Source: SP5GCR1 sp965199685 (GTDB taxonomy: Bacteria > Pseudomonadota > Gammaproteobacteria > Poriferisulfidales > Oxydemutatoraceae). From it: a DNA stretch of 64,000 nucleotides. Positions 21,001-24,546 of the stretch are shown one piece after another (within the stretch, counting starts at the first letter, position 1; each line of letters starts with the position of its first letter). A model generated the notes under the pieces. It did not search any database, was not told the origin of the DNA, and saw only the letters and a list, made by a program, of their open reading frames with translations. Where the stretch lies: positions 930,001 to 994,000 of the forward strand of contig OZ241323.1 in NCBI GenBank assembly GCA_965199685.1. The letters are read 5' to 3'. Both the position numbers and the translations under genes were made by a program.

Positions 21001-22375
21001 TCCCTTTGTGAATGAGTATACGGTGACGGTTGCAAACGATAATACGACGCTCACCGTCAAACCAATGCTACCAGAGGCAGACCAAAGGACTGCTTATACG
21101 ATTTTTGACGAAGACATGGAACTAGCACAAGCCGATGACGGGAGTGTTTCAGTCCGATTGAATGTCAGACAGACCAAAGTCATTGAAGTGGTGCTGACAG
21201 CAGCGGGTGTGACGACAAATACCTATAGGGTGACTGCGACCCGCGAAGTGAGCGACAATGCCGATTTGAGTGCTTTGGAAATATTTGATGGTACCACCAA
21301 ACTCTCTAACTTTGCCGACTTGACTGGGGTTAATAATAGCTTTGCAGTAGAAATTCCCAACCCGGTAATCGGCACCCAGGCATCTACGGTTAGATTGACA
21401 GCGCAAGCAGCACATAGCAGTGCGACGATTGTAGAGTTTACGGTAGACGACACCGCAGTATCGGGCATCTCATCGGATAAAACCGCAATAGACACAGATA
21501 TTTCCTTTGCCGAAGGAGAGCAGCGGAAAGTAATCGAAATCAAGGTGCTCGCTCAAGATCTGGAGACGAGCAAGACCTATACGGTGACGATTACGCGCCA
21601 ACTGAACCAAGATACGCGGTTGAGTATGCTGGAAGTTTCGTCGGGGTTATTGATGCCGGAATTTAGTTTTGATCCTGCACTGTCAAATCAACAAACCAGC
21701 TACCTCATAGAACTACCTAGTAATGTAGCCAATACAACCCTAACTGCGATGGCTAATAATGCAGATGCAACGCTGACAATCAGCGAAGCAACGAGTGGAG
21801 AGACTGGTGATCGCAACCGTCAGGGATCTCTGTCAATTACGCTCGCCGAAGGTGAGAATAAAAAAATCCTCATACTAGTGACCGCACAAGATACCACAGT
21901 GCAGAGGGCCTATAACGTGACTGTATCGCGTGCTTCGGCGATGGATAGGACAACCTTAGGGTTTGTGCTAGCGATGCGTGATATCAGCGTTGAGATAGAC
22001 CCCGACGACGACTCTGGAACCGTCTATATCGGCAAAGCGACTGGTCGGATTGAAAATACTACGGCATCGGCATCGGTGACTGCTACCGGTGTCAGTATCC
22101 AAAGCATCCGGCTGGGCAATGATCGCACGATCAACTATGTTGATAGTGATAGTCCTGTGAATCTAGTGGAACCTGTGAATCTAGTGGCAAATGCAGACCC
22201 TGTCACCATTTCTGATGACATCCCATTGGCAGGGGGAGGTGCCCAAATTGTCATCGTAGTAAGACGTGCCGATGACACCGAAGACGACTACACCGAAGCA
22301 GATTACATTGTCAACATAGAGGCATCTGCATTACGCATCCGCGTCAAAGTATTTTTGGAAGGCCCACTACAATAA
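2..22375 (+). CDS. Giant cadherin-like/GLUG repeat surface protein (5'-truncated by window)
   Basis: The frame is open from the first bases, so the N-terminus lies outside the window; the TTG at 38 is only an in-frame Leu codon. At least 7458 residues remain, with no frameshift or stop. Order seen: the end of a GLUG block (WDFG..QYPTLR); Ig/REJ-like modules; an Asp-rich calcium-type stretch (nt 1100-1165); GLUG block 1; a second Ig-like module (2700-3330); GLUG block 2; two more Ig/REJ-like modules (5140-6170); then about 49 domains of the cadherin-like beta-sandwich type (PF12733-like), each about 85-120 residues and ending in a TITIVVTAQD...YTVTVTR-like strand. No transmembrane segment, LPxTG or autotransporter barrel is visible. 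The last ten residues match those of the giant protease at 25636-32505. A large extracellular adhesin or matrix protein is the most likely role (inference from the domain types). Secretion route unknown because the N-terminus is missing. Confidence 0.85.
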   Translation, partial: DGTLNPRGTNGFLGSSQTTAVLQSTSSAVYGNWSISNWDFGSNQQYPTLRAADGSRAMQVWEESLPQSLRIENATITPINAITEDTSYRDGNRYKLYVDSSRLPLPITFYTTPTGITLYCDDVRCPLTGDAAITLSDTDPQTITMVVRNDNRIMEYYFDVVRENVRLDNVATINLNEGDTFTVAGDYTGSSQVSMISWSQTAGPTMNIADADSLNLQLRPQVDLVPRNVAGSDVRFHLTIAVDDENGNPGVYISREISVRINKVDNAPTSGDLTLALGGNKITVSESLSDIDGDGVTNAGRQFQRRPAGGNWADVDLAQNGLEYTLPSETIDYQYRLTGTYIDGQGYQSVIVSNTITVAAISMPIFADSDGDLVADDDDIDDDNDGLIEVEFFDDLDAIRYQLDGRGYRASADAELNTAGCPDTGCIGYELARSLFFFERSHYRSGQLNIWPFNWPSIGGVFNATFNGNGEVIRSMTIGRSGTVPQANVGLFSEIGSNGKVENLVLRNPLITNLSGIKNVGGIAGMVRRGGIIRNSYVDTMEPILDPAPAIRADRGSLGGLVGVNEGYILSSYVKINVEVGDSDGNISNNGNVSVGGLVGRNRNGGRIHNSYYAGGRIIGHCITGGLVGSQETATASVDAISEIRNSYVSDDVEVQMGASSCTTRYLGGLVGVHVNGNSIISDSYAGGRAYVPSSSFFPGGNVTLPVANQGITARRCDTSFTALARVEGNEVPIADFDANVAGLLNYNPATDRVPTNSYWRREPYLCIQPNERSIFPSNYLRHAVTQADIANKRLQSQLITPIAANVSQMCITDTMNNIIGTAFTETTASCTTYQGWDSDDWDFGTDAQYAVLRHIEGINRGDPACDFDNSTPLPRCGALLSGQSRTNPVSVRQAPRLSITPPQVIINYVLNESAAVTLGSQNTITLSEGDTLNLDAGDSFSSDSAALDYSWRQISGTEILSKSSRQSRISVNVRNDLVAADANRVRVVIRLEVSRRDDANISAARNITIDISKTNLIGSAGSPYWVDTSLFAPAEIVDGDGDTISGIRYQWQRRVSGSWVDITGATEATYRARNTLNDEHRLRINYIDGQGNSNTLFVSAPSYVAARTVDADADGLIDISTIEQLNAIRHQPDGSGYTASAGATPNTRGCPGGACNGYELVRSLDFDDPDSYSSTADNITARWGDWDPIDNFATVLEGNRHTISNLNIVGGAEPMGLFAATGANAEFRGLRFADVAISGNSSLAAALVAQLSSGGEIHDCHVLSGNISFYNQGGCLVGDSSGTISDSSASCTLRGGDRVGGLAGGAHTIINSSATATMRGVTSRWDGGSREVSRGGLVGTLKADGRIENSHAIISLSDIFVEGSGVSGTGGLVGISKNNSAIINSYATGDIDEISGGVLHTNVGGLVGRSGGAISDSYAVGNVNGNNQLGGLVGNSSGAINDSYATGNVSGSRELGGLVGNSSGAISDSYATGNVSSNVSGNNQLGGLVGLNGGTINNSYAIGDIMGDLIIGGLVGESSGNVSNSHATGKITRGPSYRAALRIGGLIGDISGGTVSSSYALGIVTTPPFRSTDLGGFAGINRGNINNSYAAALIDAREISRGGFVGGFLEGKPAENSYSISEGLNDFRASGFSGFSNNVRQSYWDIDRSGTSSSGGNEIGFRSEILRSATQPSTTTHPYLNWSSERWSFGTTEQYPALRYYDNTCSTNTPSANCGNLLPRQRLGLRDLRVAQIGGSGQLQIAPPFDGVVIKNDFDQLAVENYAILMDSNIPSIEVSAIAADAIGTITINDSPMSVGSANYTFVPDFPNVRTLNILVSQPYEITGEEDLDVEYRLTFSTVPEINAITRTVAENENGAPLADSVAIREGHFITLSGELSDVDGDNLSYQWTVDETQVSLVDRATLRGDVVGGSGNAMLSFYLREDFIAADRDSETVNISLTVRDPSGATARREQSFVVNEFDNGAIDSIAAPTRVGLTYTAPPLSRVQLAEDPDGAGDPNDIRYQWQRQSGGIWSDVVGANLASYTADGAIADHYRVIINYQDRQGYRSDIVSAPIEAAVEFVQEVVPTSEGSGFEVLLDADGLTPQFERTQTEYAVPPETDSIDIVVITRSEDVFINNVRLEGRVTTSDLDYGNNRIVVEARDEDNTSRNYTILREYDVSLGGWSVAWQGSPDNLDFVGTDLQPDPPVRIPNDIDTITVTARVNELIDIAIRSKGNTVGSITTSTEAGELVARATISNLALGEHDIEFFLRSPDGQSTASHVAKVWRRYNSQLRSLSADRLHPGFNPGQFEYSATLSNHEEATTIFFEANEGGTVFVRNNPVTVSNPITGLRIGRNTEQIRVTAPGVPDEEETIYEIIFNREYTLDLRSLSLSDSQMNVVNLSPAFSPTSHTYTTIVPTETSRVIVTFATDLEVGSSVQASNMPTVTDTTIRNNNVQDRIEKTISLPLSFDENTLVIMTSALGEQQATTLTITRLKSANANLQSLQLRDTRNTDLLAGIFATDTLSYDIDVANNTTSSTLILQPQDDKVTSITLNDVPLSLSSLKTTGLISRALPRFIVGDNEIKLKIIAHNEVSSQTYTLTVNREASSNANLDGFSVTPFSEGVPQAPVSPQNFAANTLFYTLPDQENEIDCIRVTPAAADSEATIEITKSGDTPEENYFVGKNNRESSECINLDVGDNTITIDLTATNKTTIRTYTIDIARKRNSNKNLSGPPVVSGTSATRVLGTNNYTATLAINARSFVVSATAEHPNATVLLTSDGVEAGPSRTASLASIGISITNPEAQVTIVVTAEDETMQTYTLTVELDVNNNASLASLTVAGTAAVRQSDGSYTANVGENVENVSVTAVAEDSNATVAIKEDGTTPVSAMTSATSSVRLAETGDIKTLEIEVTAQDVRVSESSTLTIVRAQSSNDCLASLAILNSADNSRADSTTFNSSCDDQPSNPMETLDIENSVAQILIQATAQNSRANIRVHVPGDSDGEQIQSGASNTEAVAVPEGGATTITIVVTAQNGMTNREYTVRVRRAASSDADLRDLQLLDVNDVNLLDFATGQESYDIGVSNASNRATVSAEAHPQAKIKLRIDGAEDIATGTGMISSEFELPGTGAANRIQVRIVVTAQDESTTKGYTVFVTRADPVRTNADLGTIGFEVDRDRDGTYESLQVEVTSPEDGSTTHLARIRGIAELEVQNIIRIRVLPRAFDGAATVSINNGTAMSAPSLDLMLTAALDTAEAPITIKVIAGDGVTSATYSLLITRESSSDTGLSSLTVGGTALQLNDATTEYTAAIAENVMTTDINARTRHSQATLVIREQGDTQTQDDGQRDVTESISIADTGDSKTFDIIVTAQNPSITRTYTLEVSRDPSTDVGLKRITVNGNAATRNDDGTYTASIGENTTKTRVIVESNSPKATVAITLGGVTNSATSRASREFAIDDPGASEQLQIRITAQDDDTAPQDYTLTVRRDLSTDARLSRLELLPQPPGGVEPVIFDSLANTIEHEFPNTVDRIKIRPTAHPFANKVEMFRVGSSVGEIIAKGAESSDIALALGETTTITIVVTAQDTTAAVARYTVILTRAYTLDLRNLSLSDLQMNVVTLMPAFASTRYSYDAEVPVETSEVTVTFATDLEVRSAVQALRTPTVTETTIRNNDVDDRIEKTALLPLSFGRNTLVIITSALGEQQATTLTVTRLRSTNAKLQSLQLRDPSNIDLLAGMFTPDTISYDINVANNMNNIPEMTLILAPQDDRVSSITLNDMPLSLSNLQNTGLISRTLPPFIVGENEIELKIIAQDEVSSQTYTVTVNRAASSNANLDGFQITPVSGETSQAPVSPQNFAADTLSYTLPEQGNEIDCVRVTPAAADDEATIEITKRGDTSEENYFAGRGNRGISDCIDLDVGSNTISVKLTATDKTTIRTYMINIARRANSNKNLSAPPTVSGVAATQVPGTNNYTATLDANTTSFSVSAMAEHPSATVLLSTSDGVESMSSRTASLASVGISIAEPEEQIRIIVTAQDETSQTYTLNVSLELSEDVSLASLTVAGTAAVRQSDGTYTANVGENVADVLVAAVAGDSSATVVIRENGTTLASATRSATGSANLAETGDTTTLEIEVTAQDIRVSESYTLVITRAESSNDCLASLAILNSADNSRASSITFNGSCGDQPPNPMATLDIDNSVAQIFIQKTAQNSRANIRVHVPGDSDGEQVQSGASNTKAVAIPEGGATTITIVVTAQNGMTNREYTVGVQRAASSNAALTGLQLLNVNNVNLLNFATEQEIYNIKVSNATNRATVSAEAHPQAKIKLRIDDVADITTATGMISSEFELRETGTENRIRVRIVVTAQDDITTRGYTVFVTRAAPIRTNADLGTIGFEVDRDGTYTSLPVVLTPPEEGSTTYSAIIRGITGLEVQNIIDIRVSPRASDGAATVSINGRTAISAPSLDLMLDAELDTAEEPISIKVIAGDGVTSATYSLLITRESSADTALIVSPVGGVEIQLNDTTTKHTITLDQNVMTIDINLRTRHSQATLVTQEQGDTTTQDRGQRSVTTQVSIADTGGSKTLEIIVTAQNTRTSQTYTLQVNRAPSTDVSFKRITVNGNDATRNDDGTYTANIGENTENVSVIVESNSPKATVAITLDGVPNSATSRTITEFIIDDPGASEELGIRITAQDPDTAPQDYTLTVRRDPSTDASLSQLELLPQLPSRVDAVIFDSPANTIEHEFSNAVGSVTIKPTAHPFASKVEMFRAGSSAGEVIRKGTESSEIVLASGKTTTITIVVTAQDENTTQGYTVFVTRADPLGTNVGLETIGFEVDRNRDGTYTPLPVTVTPPEQGSIIYSAIIRGITGLEVQNINRIRVSPRAFDNASTVSINGGAAMSAPSLDLTLAAALDTAEAPISIKVIAEDGMTSATYSLLITRESSSDTGLSLLTVGGVALQPNDETTEYTATIGEDVMTTDINARTRHSSATLVIREQGDTSTQDSGQRDITESISIADTGGSKTLEIIVTAQNPSITRTYTLQVSRDPSTDVDLRGITVNGNAATRNDDGTYTANIGENDENVSVIAESSSPKAMVAITLDGVTNSATSRTITEFTIDEPGTSEELRIRITAQADGIEPQDYTLTVRRDPSTDASLSRLELLPQPPGGVDAVIFDSLADEIRYEFPNTVGGVTIRPTAHPFASKVEMFRVGSSAGEIIAKDAESSEIALTLGETTTITIVVTAQDTTAPMETYTVILTRAYTLDLRSLSLSDSQMNMIALMPAFASTEHSYAAEVPAETTQVRVTFATDLEVGSSVQASMPTIVSERTIRDYNVDDRIEKTVSLPLSFGVNTLVIMTSALGEQQATTLTVTRLKSTNARLQSLQLLDTSNTDLLAGIFSPTTLSYVVVAANADNFITLILEPQDDKVTGITLNDVPLSLITLKTTGLITSGPRRLVLGENEIELKIIAHDETSSQTYTLTVNRAASSNANLDSFQITPVSGGVPQAPVSPQNFAANTLSYTLPEQENEIECIRVTPAAADDRATIEITKSGDTPEENYFVGKNNREPSECIDLDVGSNTISVKLTASDKRTMRTYMINIARKANSNINLSAPPTVSGTAATRVPGTNNYTAMLATTATSFSVSAMAEHPNATVLLRTSDGVEAGPSRTASLTSVGISNTEPEEITIIVIAQDTTSRTYTLTVSLELSKDVSLGSLTVAGTAAVEQSDGTYTADVGENMADVSVVAVAGDSNATVAIKEGVNTLESAMTSATSSVRLAETGDTKTLTIEVTAQDVGFSESYTLVISRAESSNDCLASLAILNSADNSRADSTTFNSSCDAQPSNPRATLDIDNSVAQILIQATAQNSRADIKVQIPGDNDGEQVQSGASNTQAVAIPEGGATTITIVVTAQNGMTNREYTVRVQRAASSDNNLRRLLLLDVNDVNLLTFATEQRNYDIEVSNASDRATVSAEAHPQAKIKLRIDGVEDIATRTGMISSEFELRETGAVNRVRVRIVVTAQDDITTKGYTMFVTRADPRRTNADLGTIGFQVDRDGMYTSLPVEVIPPEEGSTTYSAVIRGIAGLEVQNVNRIRVLPRASDGAATVSINGEAAMSAPSLDLMLAAALDTAEAPITIKVIAGDEVTSATYSLLITRESSSDTGLSSLTVGGVALQLDDATTAYTATIGENVMTTDINARTRHSQATLVIREQGDTQTQDNGQRSVTRSISIADTGDSKTFDIIVTAQNPSISQTYTLEVNRDPSTDVDLKGITVNGNDATRNDDGTYTANISENTENVSVIVESNSPKAMVTITLDEQTNSATSRASREFTIDDPGASEQLRIRITAQDPNTAPQDYTLTVRRDPSTDARLSRLELLPQPPGGVDPVIFDSLTDTIISHEFSGTVSGVRIKPTTHPFANKVEMFRAGISMGELIRKGAESSEIALTLGETTTITIVVTAQDTTAPMITYTVVLSRVNSDTELDGISVLPGRLEPTFSPDMKSYRVVGRIREELTLTVSAKTGQMIEANNTALTSNVGQSFPLDYGANMIGIVVTAADGVTTEGYIVTAVRPVTLDSLTLNGLSNLADYMFDTAVRSYTVTVANDRPALTVIPSSNDSDITYTVLEAGAGIELRQLLPDEVGRFSVPFNVGQTKIITVVPRASNGTTTSYVVRATREVSTNADLSALRVVSNGATLTDFDNLAINTSYMYEITNPVVGDKAESVRLEAETAHSSATITDFTINDTDAEISDAISLDEGQTKIARIEVTAQDGQTTKAYTVTITRQPSKDTRLSMLKISPDESVPGFSFDPTVENQQTRYSVELSSNVANTTLTAVANNANATLTISEGNNTTSPANSRDLPITVDAGESKVITIVVTAQDTQMMATTYTVTVSRASAMDRTSLGFMLEMTGITLTEDPNSGTRYTGEISSVTSETIISASATAADVSVQRILVDSNERIKDGTIQTLSVSLIPISNAIPLSQEGISIVIVLRRIDNTEDGYTEESYTIDIADLIILEALELTGLKADDPYQFDPFVNEYTVTVANDNTTLTVKPMLPEADQRTAYTIFDEDMELAQADDGSVSVRLNVRQTKVIEVVLTAAGVTTNTYRVTATREVSDNADLSALEIFDGTTKLSNFADLTGVNNSFAVEIPNPVIGTQASTVRLTAQAAHSSATIVEFTVDDTAVSGISSDKTAIDTDISFAEGEQRKVIEIKVLAQDLETSKTYTVTITRQLNQDTRLSMLEVSSGLLMPEFSFDPALSNQQTSYLIELPSNVANTTLTAMANNADATLTISEATSGETGDRNRQGSLSITLAEGENKKILILVTAQDTTVQRAYNVTVSRASAMDRTTLGFVLAMRDISVEIDPDDDSGTVYIGKATGRIENTTASASVTATGVSIQSIRLGNDRTINYVDSDSPVNLVEPVNLVANADPVTISDDIPLAGGGAQIVIVVRRADDTEDDYTEADYIVNIEASALRIRVKVFLEGPLQ
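1090..2600 (+). repeat. GLUG repeat block 1 with Asp-rich calcium-type leader
   Basis: It opens with an Asp-rich DSDGD..DDDDIDDDNDGLIEV stretch, typical of calcium-binding loops. A 'LDAIRYQLDGRGY...' segment and repeated GGLVG...NSY motifs of the GLUG type follow. It closes with WDFGTDAQYAVLR, the usual end signature of such blocks. Cys pairs (AGCPDTGC) occur near the start, as in block 2. Confidence 0.75.
3340..5105 (+). repeat. GLUG repeat block 2
   Basis: Same layout as block 1: DADADGLIDI, 'LNAIRHQPDGSGY', a CPGGAC Cys pair, then about ten GLUG units. The densest run is at 4200-4700, where GGLVGNSSGAISDSYATGNV is repeated almost perfectly. It ends with WSFGTTEQYPALR. The spacing of the two blocks implies duplication of a whole [Ig-like + Asp-rich + GLUG] module. 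Confidence 0.75.
7088..19330 (+). repeat. Three in-frame super-repeats A/B/C of cadherin-like domains
   Basis: The marker YTLDLR[SN]LSLSD recurs at 7088, 10730 and 15695. Copy A (7088-10729, 3642 nt) holds 11 domains in a fixed order. Copy C (15695 to about 19330, about 3636 nt) has the same 11. Copy B (10730-15694, 4965 nt) has 15, because its last four domains are duplicated. DNA similarity is visibly high throughout; for example the block around 'gcattaggagaacaacaggcaa' is nearly identical at about 7380, 11026 and 15989. Confidence 0.85.
13073..15694 (+). repeat. Tandem 4-domain duplication inside super-repeat B
   Basis: A 437-codon unit starting at the 'TN.[GD]LGTIGF / TNVGLETIGF' domain occurs at about 13073 and again at about 14384, an offset of 1311 nt. 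The join, at about 14296-14350, fuses the end strand of the 'LSRLELLPQ' domain to the tail of the domain that normally precedes 'TNADLGTIGF'. It falls within the shared TITIVVTAQD-coding stretch, as expected for unequal recombination. Confidence 0.75.
19620..22320 (+). repeat. C-terminal 4-domain duplication (about 1.3 kb x 2)
   Basis: Four domains in the order 'LDSLTLNGL', 'NADLSAL', 'DTRLSML', 'MDRT.LGF' occur at about 19620-20935 and again at about 20945-22320. The DNA is still recognisably alike ('tatacggtgacggttgcaaa' at about 19693 and 21016), but the copies are more diverged than the A/B/C super-repeats, so this duplication is probably older. Confidence 0.7.
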
Positions 22376-22415
22376 TTTTTCAGTCAATTCCTCAAATTTG
22401 ATATTGGAGATTCCT

Positions 22416-22444
22416 TTTATGCCGTATATAGTATTCAATATAAT
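22416..22444 (+). promoter_or_regulatory. Possible promoter of the methyltransferase gene
   Basis: A perfect TATAAT lies at 22439-22444. The hexamer 17 nt upstream (TTTATG) is a weak -35 match. The surrounding DNA is AT-rich with overlapping short dyads (GTATT..AATAC). Confidence 0.3.
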
Positions 22445-22504
22445 ACAAGTATCATATACTGATGGAAATCAATAGTACATATTAATCAACGCTAGCGATA
22501 TAAA

Positions 22505-23422
22505 ATGCAACCTCATTTATCTTTTGAATTACAATCTTGTATCAAACCAAGACAGAAAAAGGCTCATTGGATTGTGGCAAAGGATTGTCGCAAATATATG
22601 CCGACAATGAGAGACTCTAGTGTTTCTCTTATCATGACTGATCCACCTTATTTTATTGATGGAATGGGGGACGAGTGGAATAACGATGCTCTTGCGAGTA
22701 GATTAAGACCTGGGGGTGTAGTTGGGTCGCTACCTGTAGGAATGAAATTTGATGTGACCCAAGGCGAAAAACTGCAATCATTCTTACAGCCAATCGCGCA
22801 AGAATGGATAAGATTGATTAAACCCGGTGGATTTGTTCTTTGCTTTGCGCAAAATCGTCTTGCACATCGCACGGCTATGGCTATAGAAATGGCTGGTTTT
22901 GAGATTAGAGATATCTTGGCATGGCGTTATGAAGGTCAAGCAAAGGCATTTTCACAAGAACATTTTATCCTTAAGCGGCGTATTCCAGAATCCGAAAAGA
23001 AAAGGTTAATAAAAAAACTTGGAGGAAGAAAGACTCCGCAACTCAAACCACAATGTGAACTAATTGTAATGGCTCAAGCACCGCGTGAAGGAACGTTTGT
23101 CGATAATTGGGATAAATGGGAAACTGGTTTAATTGATCCGCATAATCCACTGATAGAACCTAGTCGCTTCCCAGGGACGGTGATTCCCGCTCAAAAACCA
23201 CGGCAGAGGCATGGTCATATGACAACAAAACCAATCGATTTACTACAACATTTAATACGTATTTTTTCGCCTGAAGGTGCTCTGGTTTTTGATCCTTTCG
23301 CAGGATCAGGATCGGCTGGTGTTGCGGCACGATTAGAAAACAGAGACTTTGTCGGGACTGAAATAGATACTGATATGGCTAGCAAGGCGCAACAACGAAT
23401 TGAAACCCTCATAGCCAATTAA
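22505..23422 (+). CDS. Orphan beta-class DNA methyltransferase (N6-adenine or N4-cytosine)
   Basis: 305 residues. Catalytic motif IV is TDPPY (Asp46-Pro-Pro-Tyr49). The SAM-binding motif I lies near the C-terminus (FDPFAGSGSAG, Asp263-Gly269) and is followed by a motif-II-like acidic residue (VGTEID). The IV-before-I order is that of beta-class amino-methyltransferases. The target-recognition part would be the segment between about residues 60 and 250. No restriction endonuclease gene is adjacent, so this is an orphan enzyme, of the sort often carried by prophages or left over from restriction-modification systems. Start: ATG 129 nt after the giant gene, with no clear Shine-Dalgarno site. A strong bidirectional terminator follows. 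Target sequence and epigenetic role cannot be read from the sequence. Confidence 0.9.
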   Translation: MQPHLSFELQSCIKPRQKKAHWIVAKDCRKYMPTMRDSSVSLIMTDPPYFIDGMGDEWNNDALASRLRPGGVVGSLPVGMKFDVTQGEKLQSFLQPIAQEWIRLIKPGGFVLCFAQNRLAHRTAMAIEMAGFEIRDILAWRYEGQAKAFSQEHFILKRRIPESEKKRLIKKLGGRKTPQLKPQCELIVMAQAPREGTFVDNWDKWETGLIDPHNPLIEPSRFPGTVIPAQKPRQRHGHMTTKPIDLLQHLIRIFSPEGALVFDPFAGSGSAGVAARLENRDFVGTEIDTDMASKAQQRIETLIAN

Positions 23423-23431
23423 TTAACTTCG

Positions 23432-23447
23432 CATAATATATATTATG
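23432..23447. other. Perfect 16-bp AT palindrome after the methyltransferase
   Basis: CATAATATATATTATG is its own reverse complement and starts ten bases after the methyltransferase stop codon. It could be a protein-binding dyad or chance in AT-rich DNA. Confidence 0.4.
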
Positions 23448-23471
23448 TTAAATTGTTAAGCTAATAAAAAT

Positions 23472-23495
23472 GCCAGCAAAAGCTGGCGTTTCTTT
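23472..23495. terminator. Bidirectional intrinsic terminator
   Basis: The stem GCCAGC-AAAA-GCTGGC (23472-23487) is followed by GTTTCTTT on the plus strand and by ATTTTTATTAG on the minus strand. It sits between two converging genes, the methyltransferase (+) and the small coiled-coil gene (-), and would serve both. Confidence 0.8.
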
Positions 23496-23518
23496 GTGTG
23501 AAAGTTCTTGAGAAATGT

Positions 23519-23794
23519 TTATCTGAGTAGCGCGATCGTCATGTTGGCGTAAGCTCCAACAAGCGTTCCCATGATGACTACCGCACCAATAAACAAGCTA
23601 ATAACCCAAGTGCGCATTTTTGACATGTCAGCCTTAAACTCATCGCGGAGTTCGTTCAAGTCAGCCTTAGTCGCCATGCCTTGAATATCGTCTTTAAGTT
23701 CTTTGTATGCTAAGTCATGCTTGGTAGCCATGTCTTGAATGTCGCCCTTCAGTTCTTTGTATGCTTGGTTTACTGTCATTTCCTCGTTTCTCAT
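23519..23794 (-). CDS. Small coiled-coil protein with C-terminal membrane anchor
   Basis: 91 residues from the ATG at 23794, chosen because AAAGGAG lies 8-9 bases upstream; a longer frame to 23941 exists but has no such signal and would run into the divergent gene. The N-terminal half holds two copies of a heptad-like unit, AYKELK[GD]DIQ[DG]MATK (about residues 11-25 and 29-43), then a charged helix and one membrane helix (WVISLFIGAVVIMGTLVGAY). This resembles the DUF1640-type 'coiled coil plus tail anchor' proteins seen in phages and bacteria (weak family assignment). It is divergently paired with the PBECR2-like gene and shares a terminator with the methyltransferase, so the three may form one acquired cassette. 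Function unknown. Confidence 0.7.
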   Translation of the reverse strand: MRNEEMTVNQAYKELKGDIQDMATKHDLAYKELKDDIQGMATKADLNELRDEFKADMSKMRTWVISLFIGAVVIMGTLVGAYANMTIALLR

Positions 23795-23915
23795 AATTTG
23801 TCTCCTTTTAGTTAAATGAGTGAATATTGTAGCATATTGCGTCATAGCCGAAAGGTAAAAAACATAAATGAATTTGATATAATCCTTCATATAATCGACA
23901 TAATGACTAAAAACT
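23795..23915. promoter_or_regulatory. Divergent AT-rich promoter region
   Basis: 121 bp between the coiled-coil gene (-) and the PBECR2-like gene (+). Two TATAAT hexamers on the plus strand (23878-23883, 23890-23895) precede the ATG at 23916; no good -35 element is seen. On the minus strand, TACAAT (23826-23831) precedes the AAAGGAG ribosome site. Confidence 0.35.
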
Positions 23916-24245
23916 ATGATCAATAAAAGAATTGTGCACACTCCTCTAGGGCAAGTTGTTATTAAAAAAAAGCCACTGAGACACGTTGTGCTAAATCGCG
24001 CAGCTCAAGGAGAAAGATATGTTAACTTTATCCTTCCTACATTAACTGATCCGAGTGAGATTTGGTTGACCGAATATAGTGATGGTTTCCGTTATCAGTT
24101 TTTTAAATTTTTTAAGGGTAAGAGACACATGCTGGTAATAGTTAAAAAAAATGCGAGCAGCAACTTGTTTTGGAACGCTATAGCAGCAAAATCAAGATAT
24201 ATAGACCACAAGCGAGTTGGAATTTTGCTATATAAGAATTACTAG
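23916..24245 (+). CDS. Stand-alone PBECR2-type (barnase/EndoU/RelE-like) nuclease domain protein
   Basis: 109 residues, essentially one domain. The motif order ERYVNFILPTL - DPSEIWL - GFRYQFFKFF - HMLVIVKKN - FWNA - RVGILLY matches my recollection of the PBECR2 family (phage-Barnase-EndoU-ColicinE5/D-RelE-like nuclease 2). That domain normally sits at the C-terminus of Mu-like phage head-morphogenesis proteins or polymorphic toxins. Here it stands alone, with no phage head gene attached. Candidate catalytic residues are the conserved Arg/Lys, Glu and Trp positions in these motifs; this is inference. It could be a phage-derived remnant, a small toxin, or a defence or anti-defence protein. The neighbours (orphan methyltransferase, tail-anchored coiled coil, IS3 scar) support acquisition by transfer. 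Confidence 0.65.
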   Translation: MINKRIVHTPLGQVVIKKKPLRHVVLNRAAQGERYVNFILPTLTDPSEIWLTEYSDGFRYQFFKFFKGKRHMLVIVKKNASSNLFWNAIAAKSRYIDHKRVGILLYKNY

Positions 24246-24256
24246 GGCTAGAGTGC

Positions 24257-24348
24257 GTGGCAGGCTAATTCTTGCAGAACAGTTAGGTATTTGCCGTAGC
24301 CGAATGAACTTAAAGCCTAACCTAATTTCACTCGCCCCCACCTGCCAC
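24257..24348. repeat. Nested inverted repeat, possible structured RNA or miniature element
   Basis: GTGGCAGG (24257-24264) pairs with CCTGCCAC (24341-24348). Inside it TTAGGT (24283-24288) pairs with ACCTAA (24320-24325). The two nested stems enclose about 92 nt with no coding signal, 12 nt after the PBECR2-like gene. It lacks the T-tract of an intrinsic terminator. Confidence 0.45.
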
Positions 24349-24391
24349 ACAATGAAAGTATAACACTGAACTTGCAATATCAACAACCACT

Positions 24392-24420
24392 TTGCCTCGA
24401 TATCAGATACCTCCGATACT
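24392..24420. repeat. REP-like unit, copy 1
   Basis: TTGCCTC-TATC-GATAC-TCCG-TA spaced as at 32716-32745, with most positions identical between the copies. Both lie in non-coding DNA flanking the region of the second giant gene. Confidence 0.4.
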
Positions 24421-24546
24421 ACCAGTTTGCTGTTTTCGCTGGCTTTTTTCACTCGTTTTTAATTTAGGGAGACTAGTCAGGCTAAGCTCGCTTTGTTTTT
24501 TTCAAATTAGCTTTAGCTTCCGCGTCAATAAGATCAATATATTTTA

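Noticed and set aside
2..22375. RTX-type or autotransporter giant adhesin
   Set aside because: No GGxGxDxUx nonapeptide repeats, no C-terminal barrel and no adjacent type I secretion genes were seen; the N-terminus is not available.
22505..23422. Complete restriction-modification system
   Set aside because: No endonuclease or specificity gene is adjacent; the small neighbours do not resemble restriction enzymes.
23795..23941. Extended N-terminus of the small coiled-coil protein up to 23941
   Set aside because: It would overlap the divergent PBECR2-like gene; AAAGGAG lies right before the ATG at 23794.
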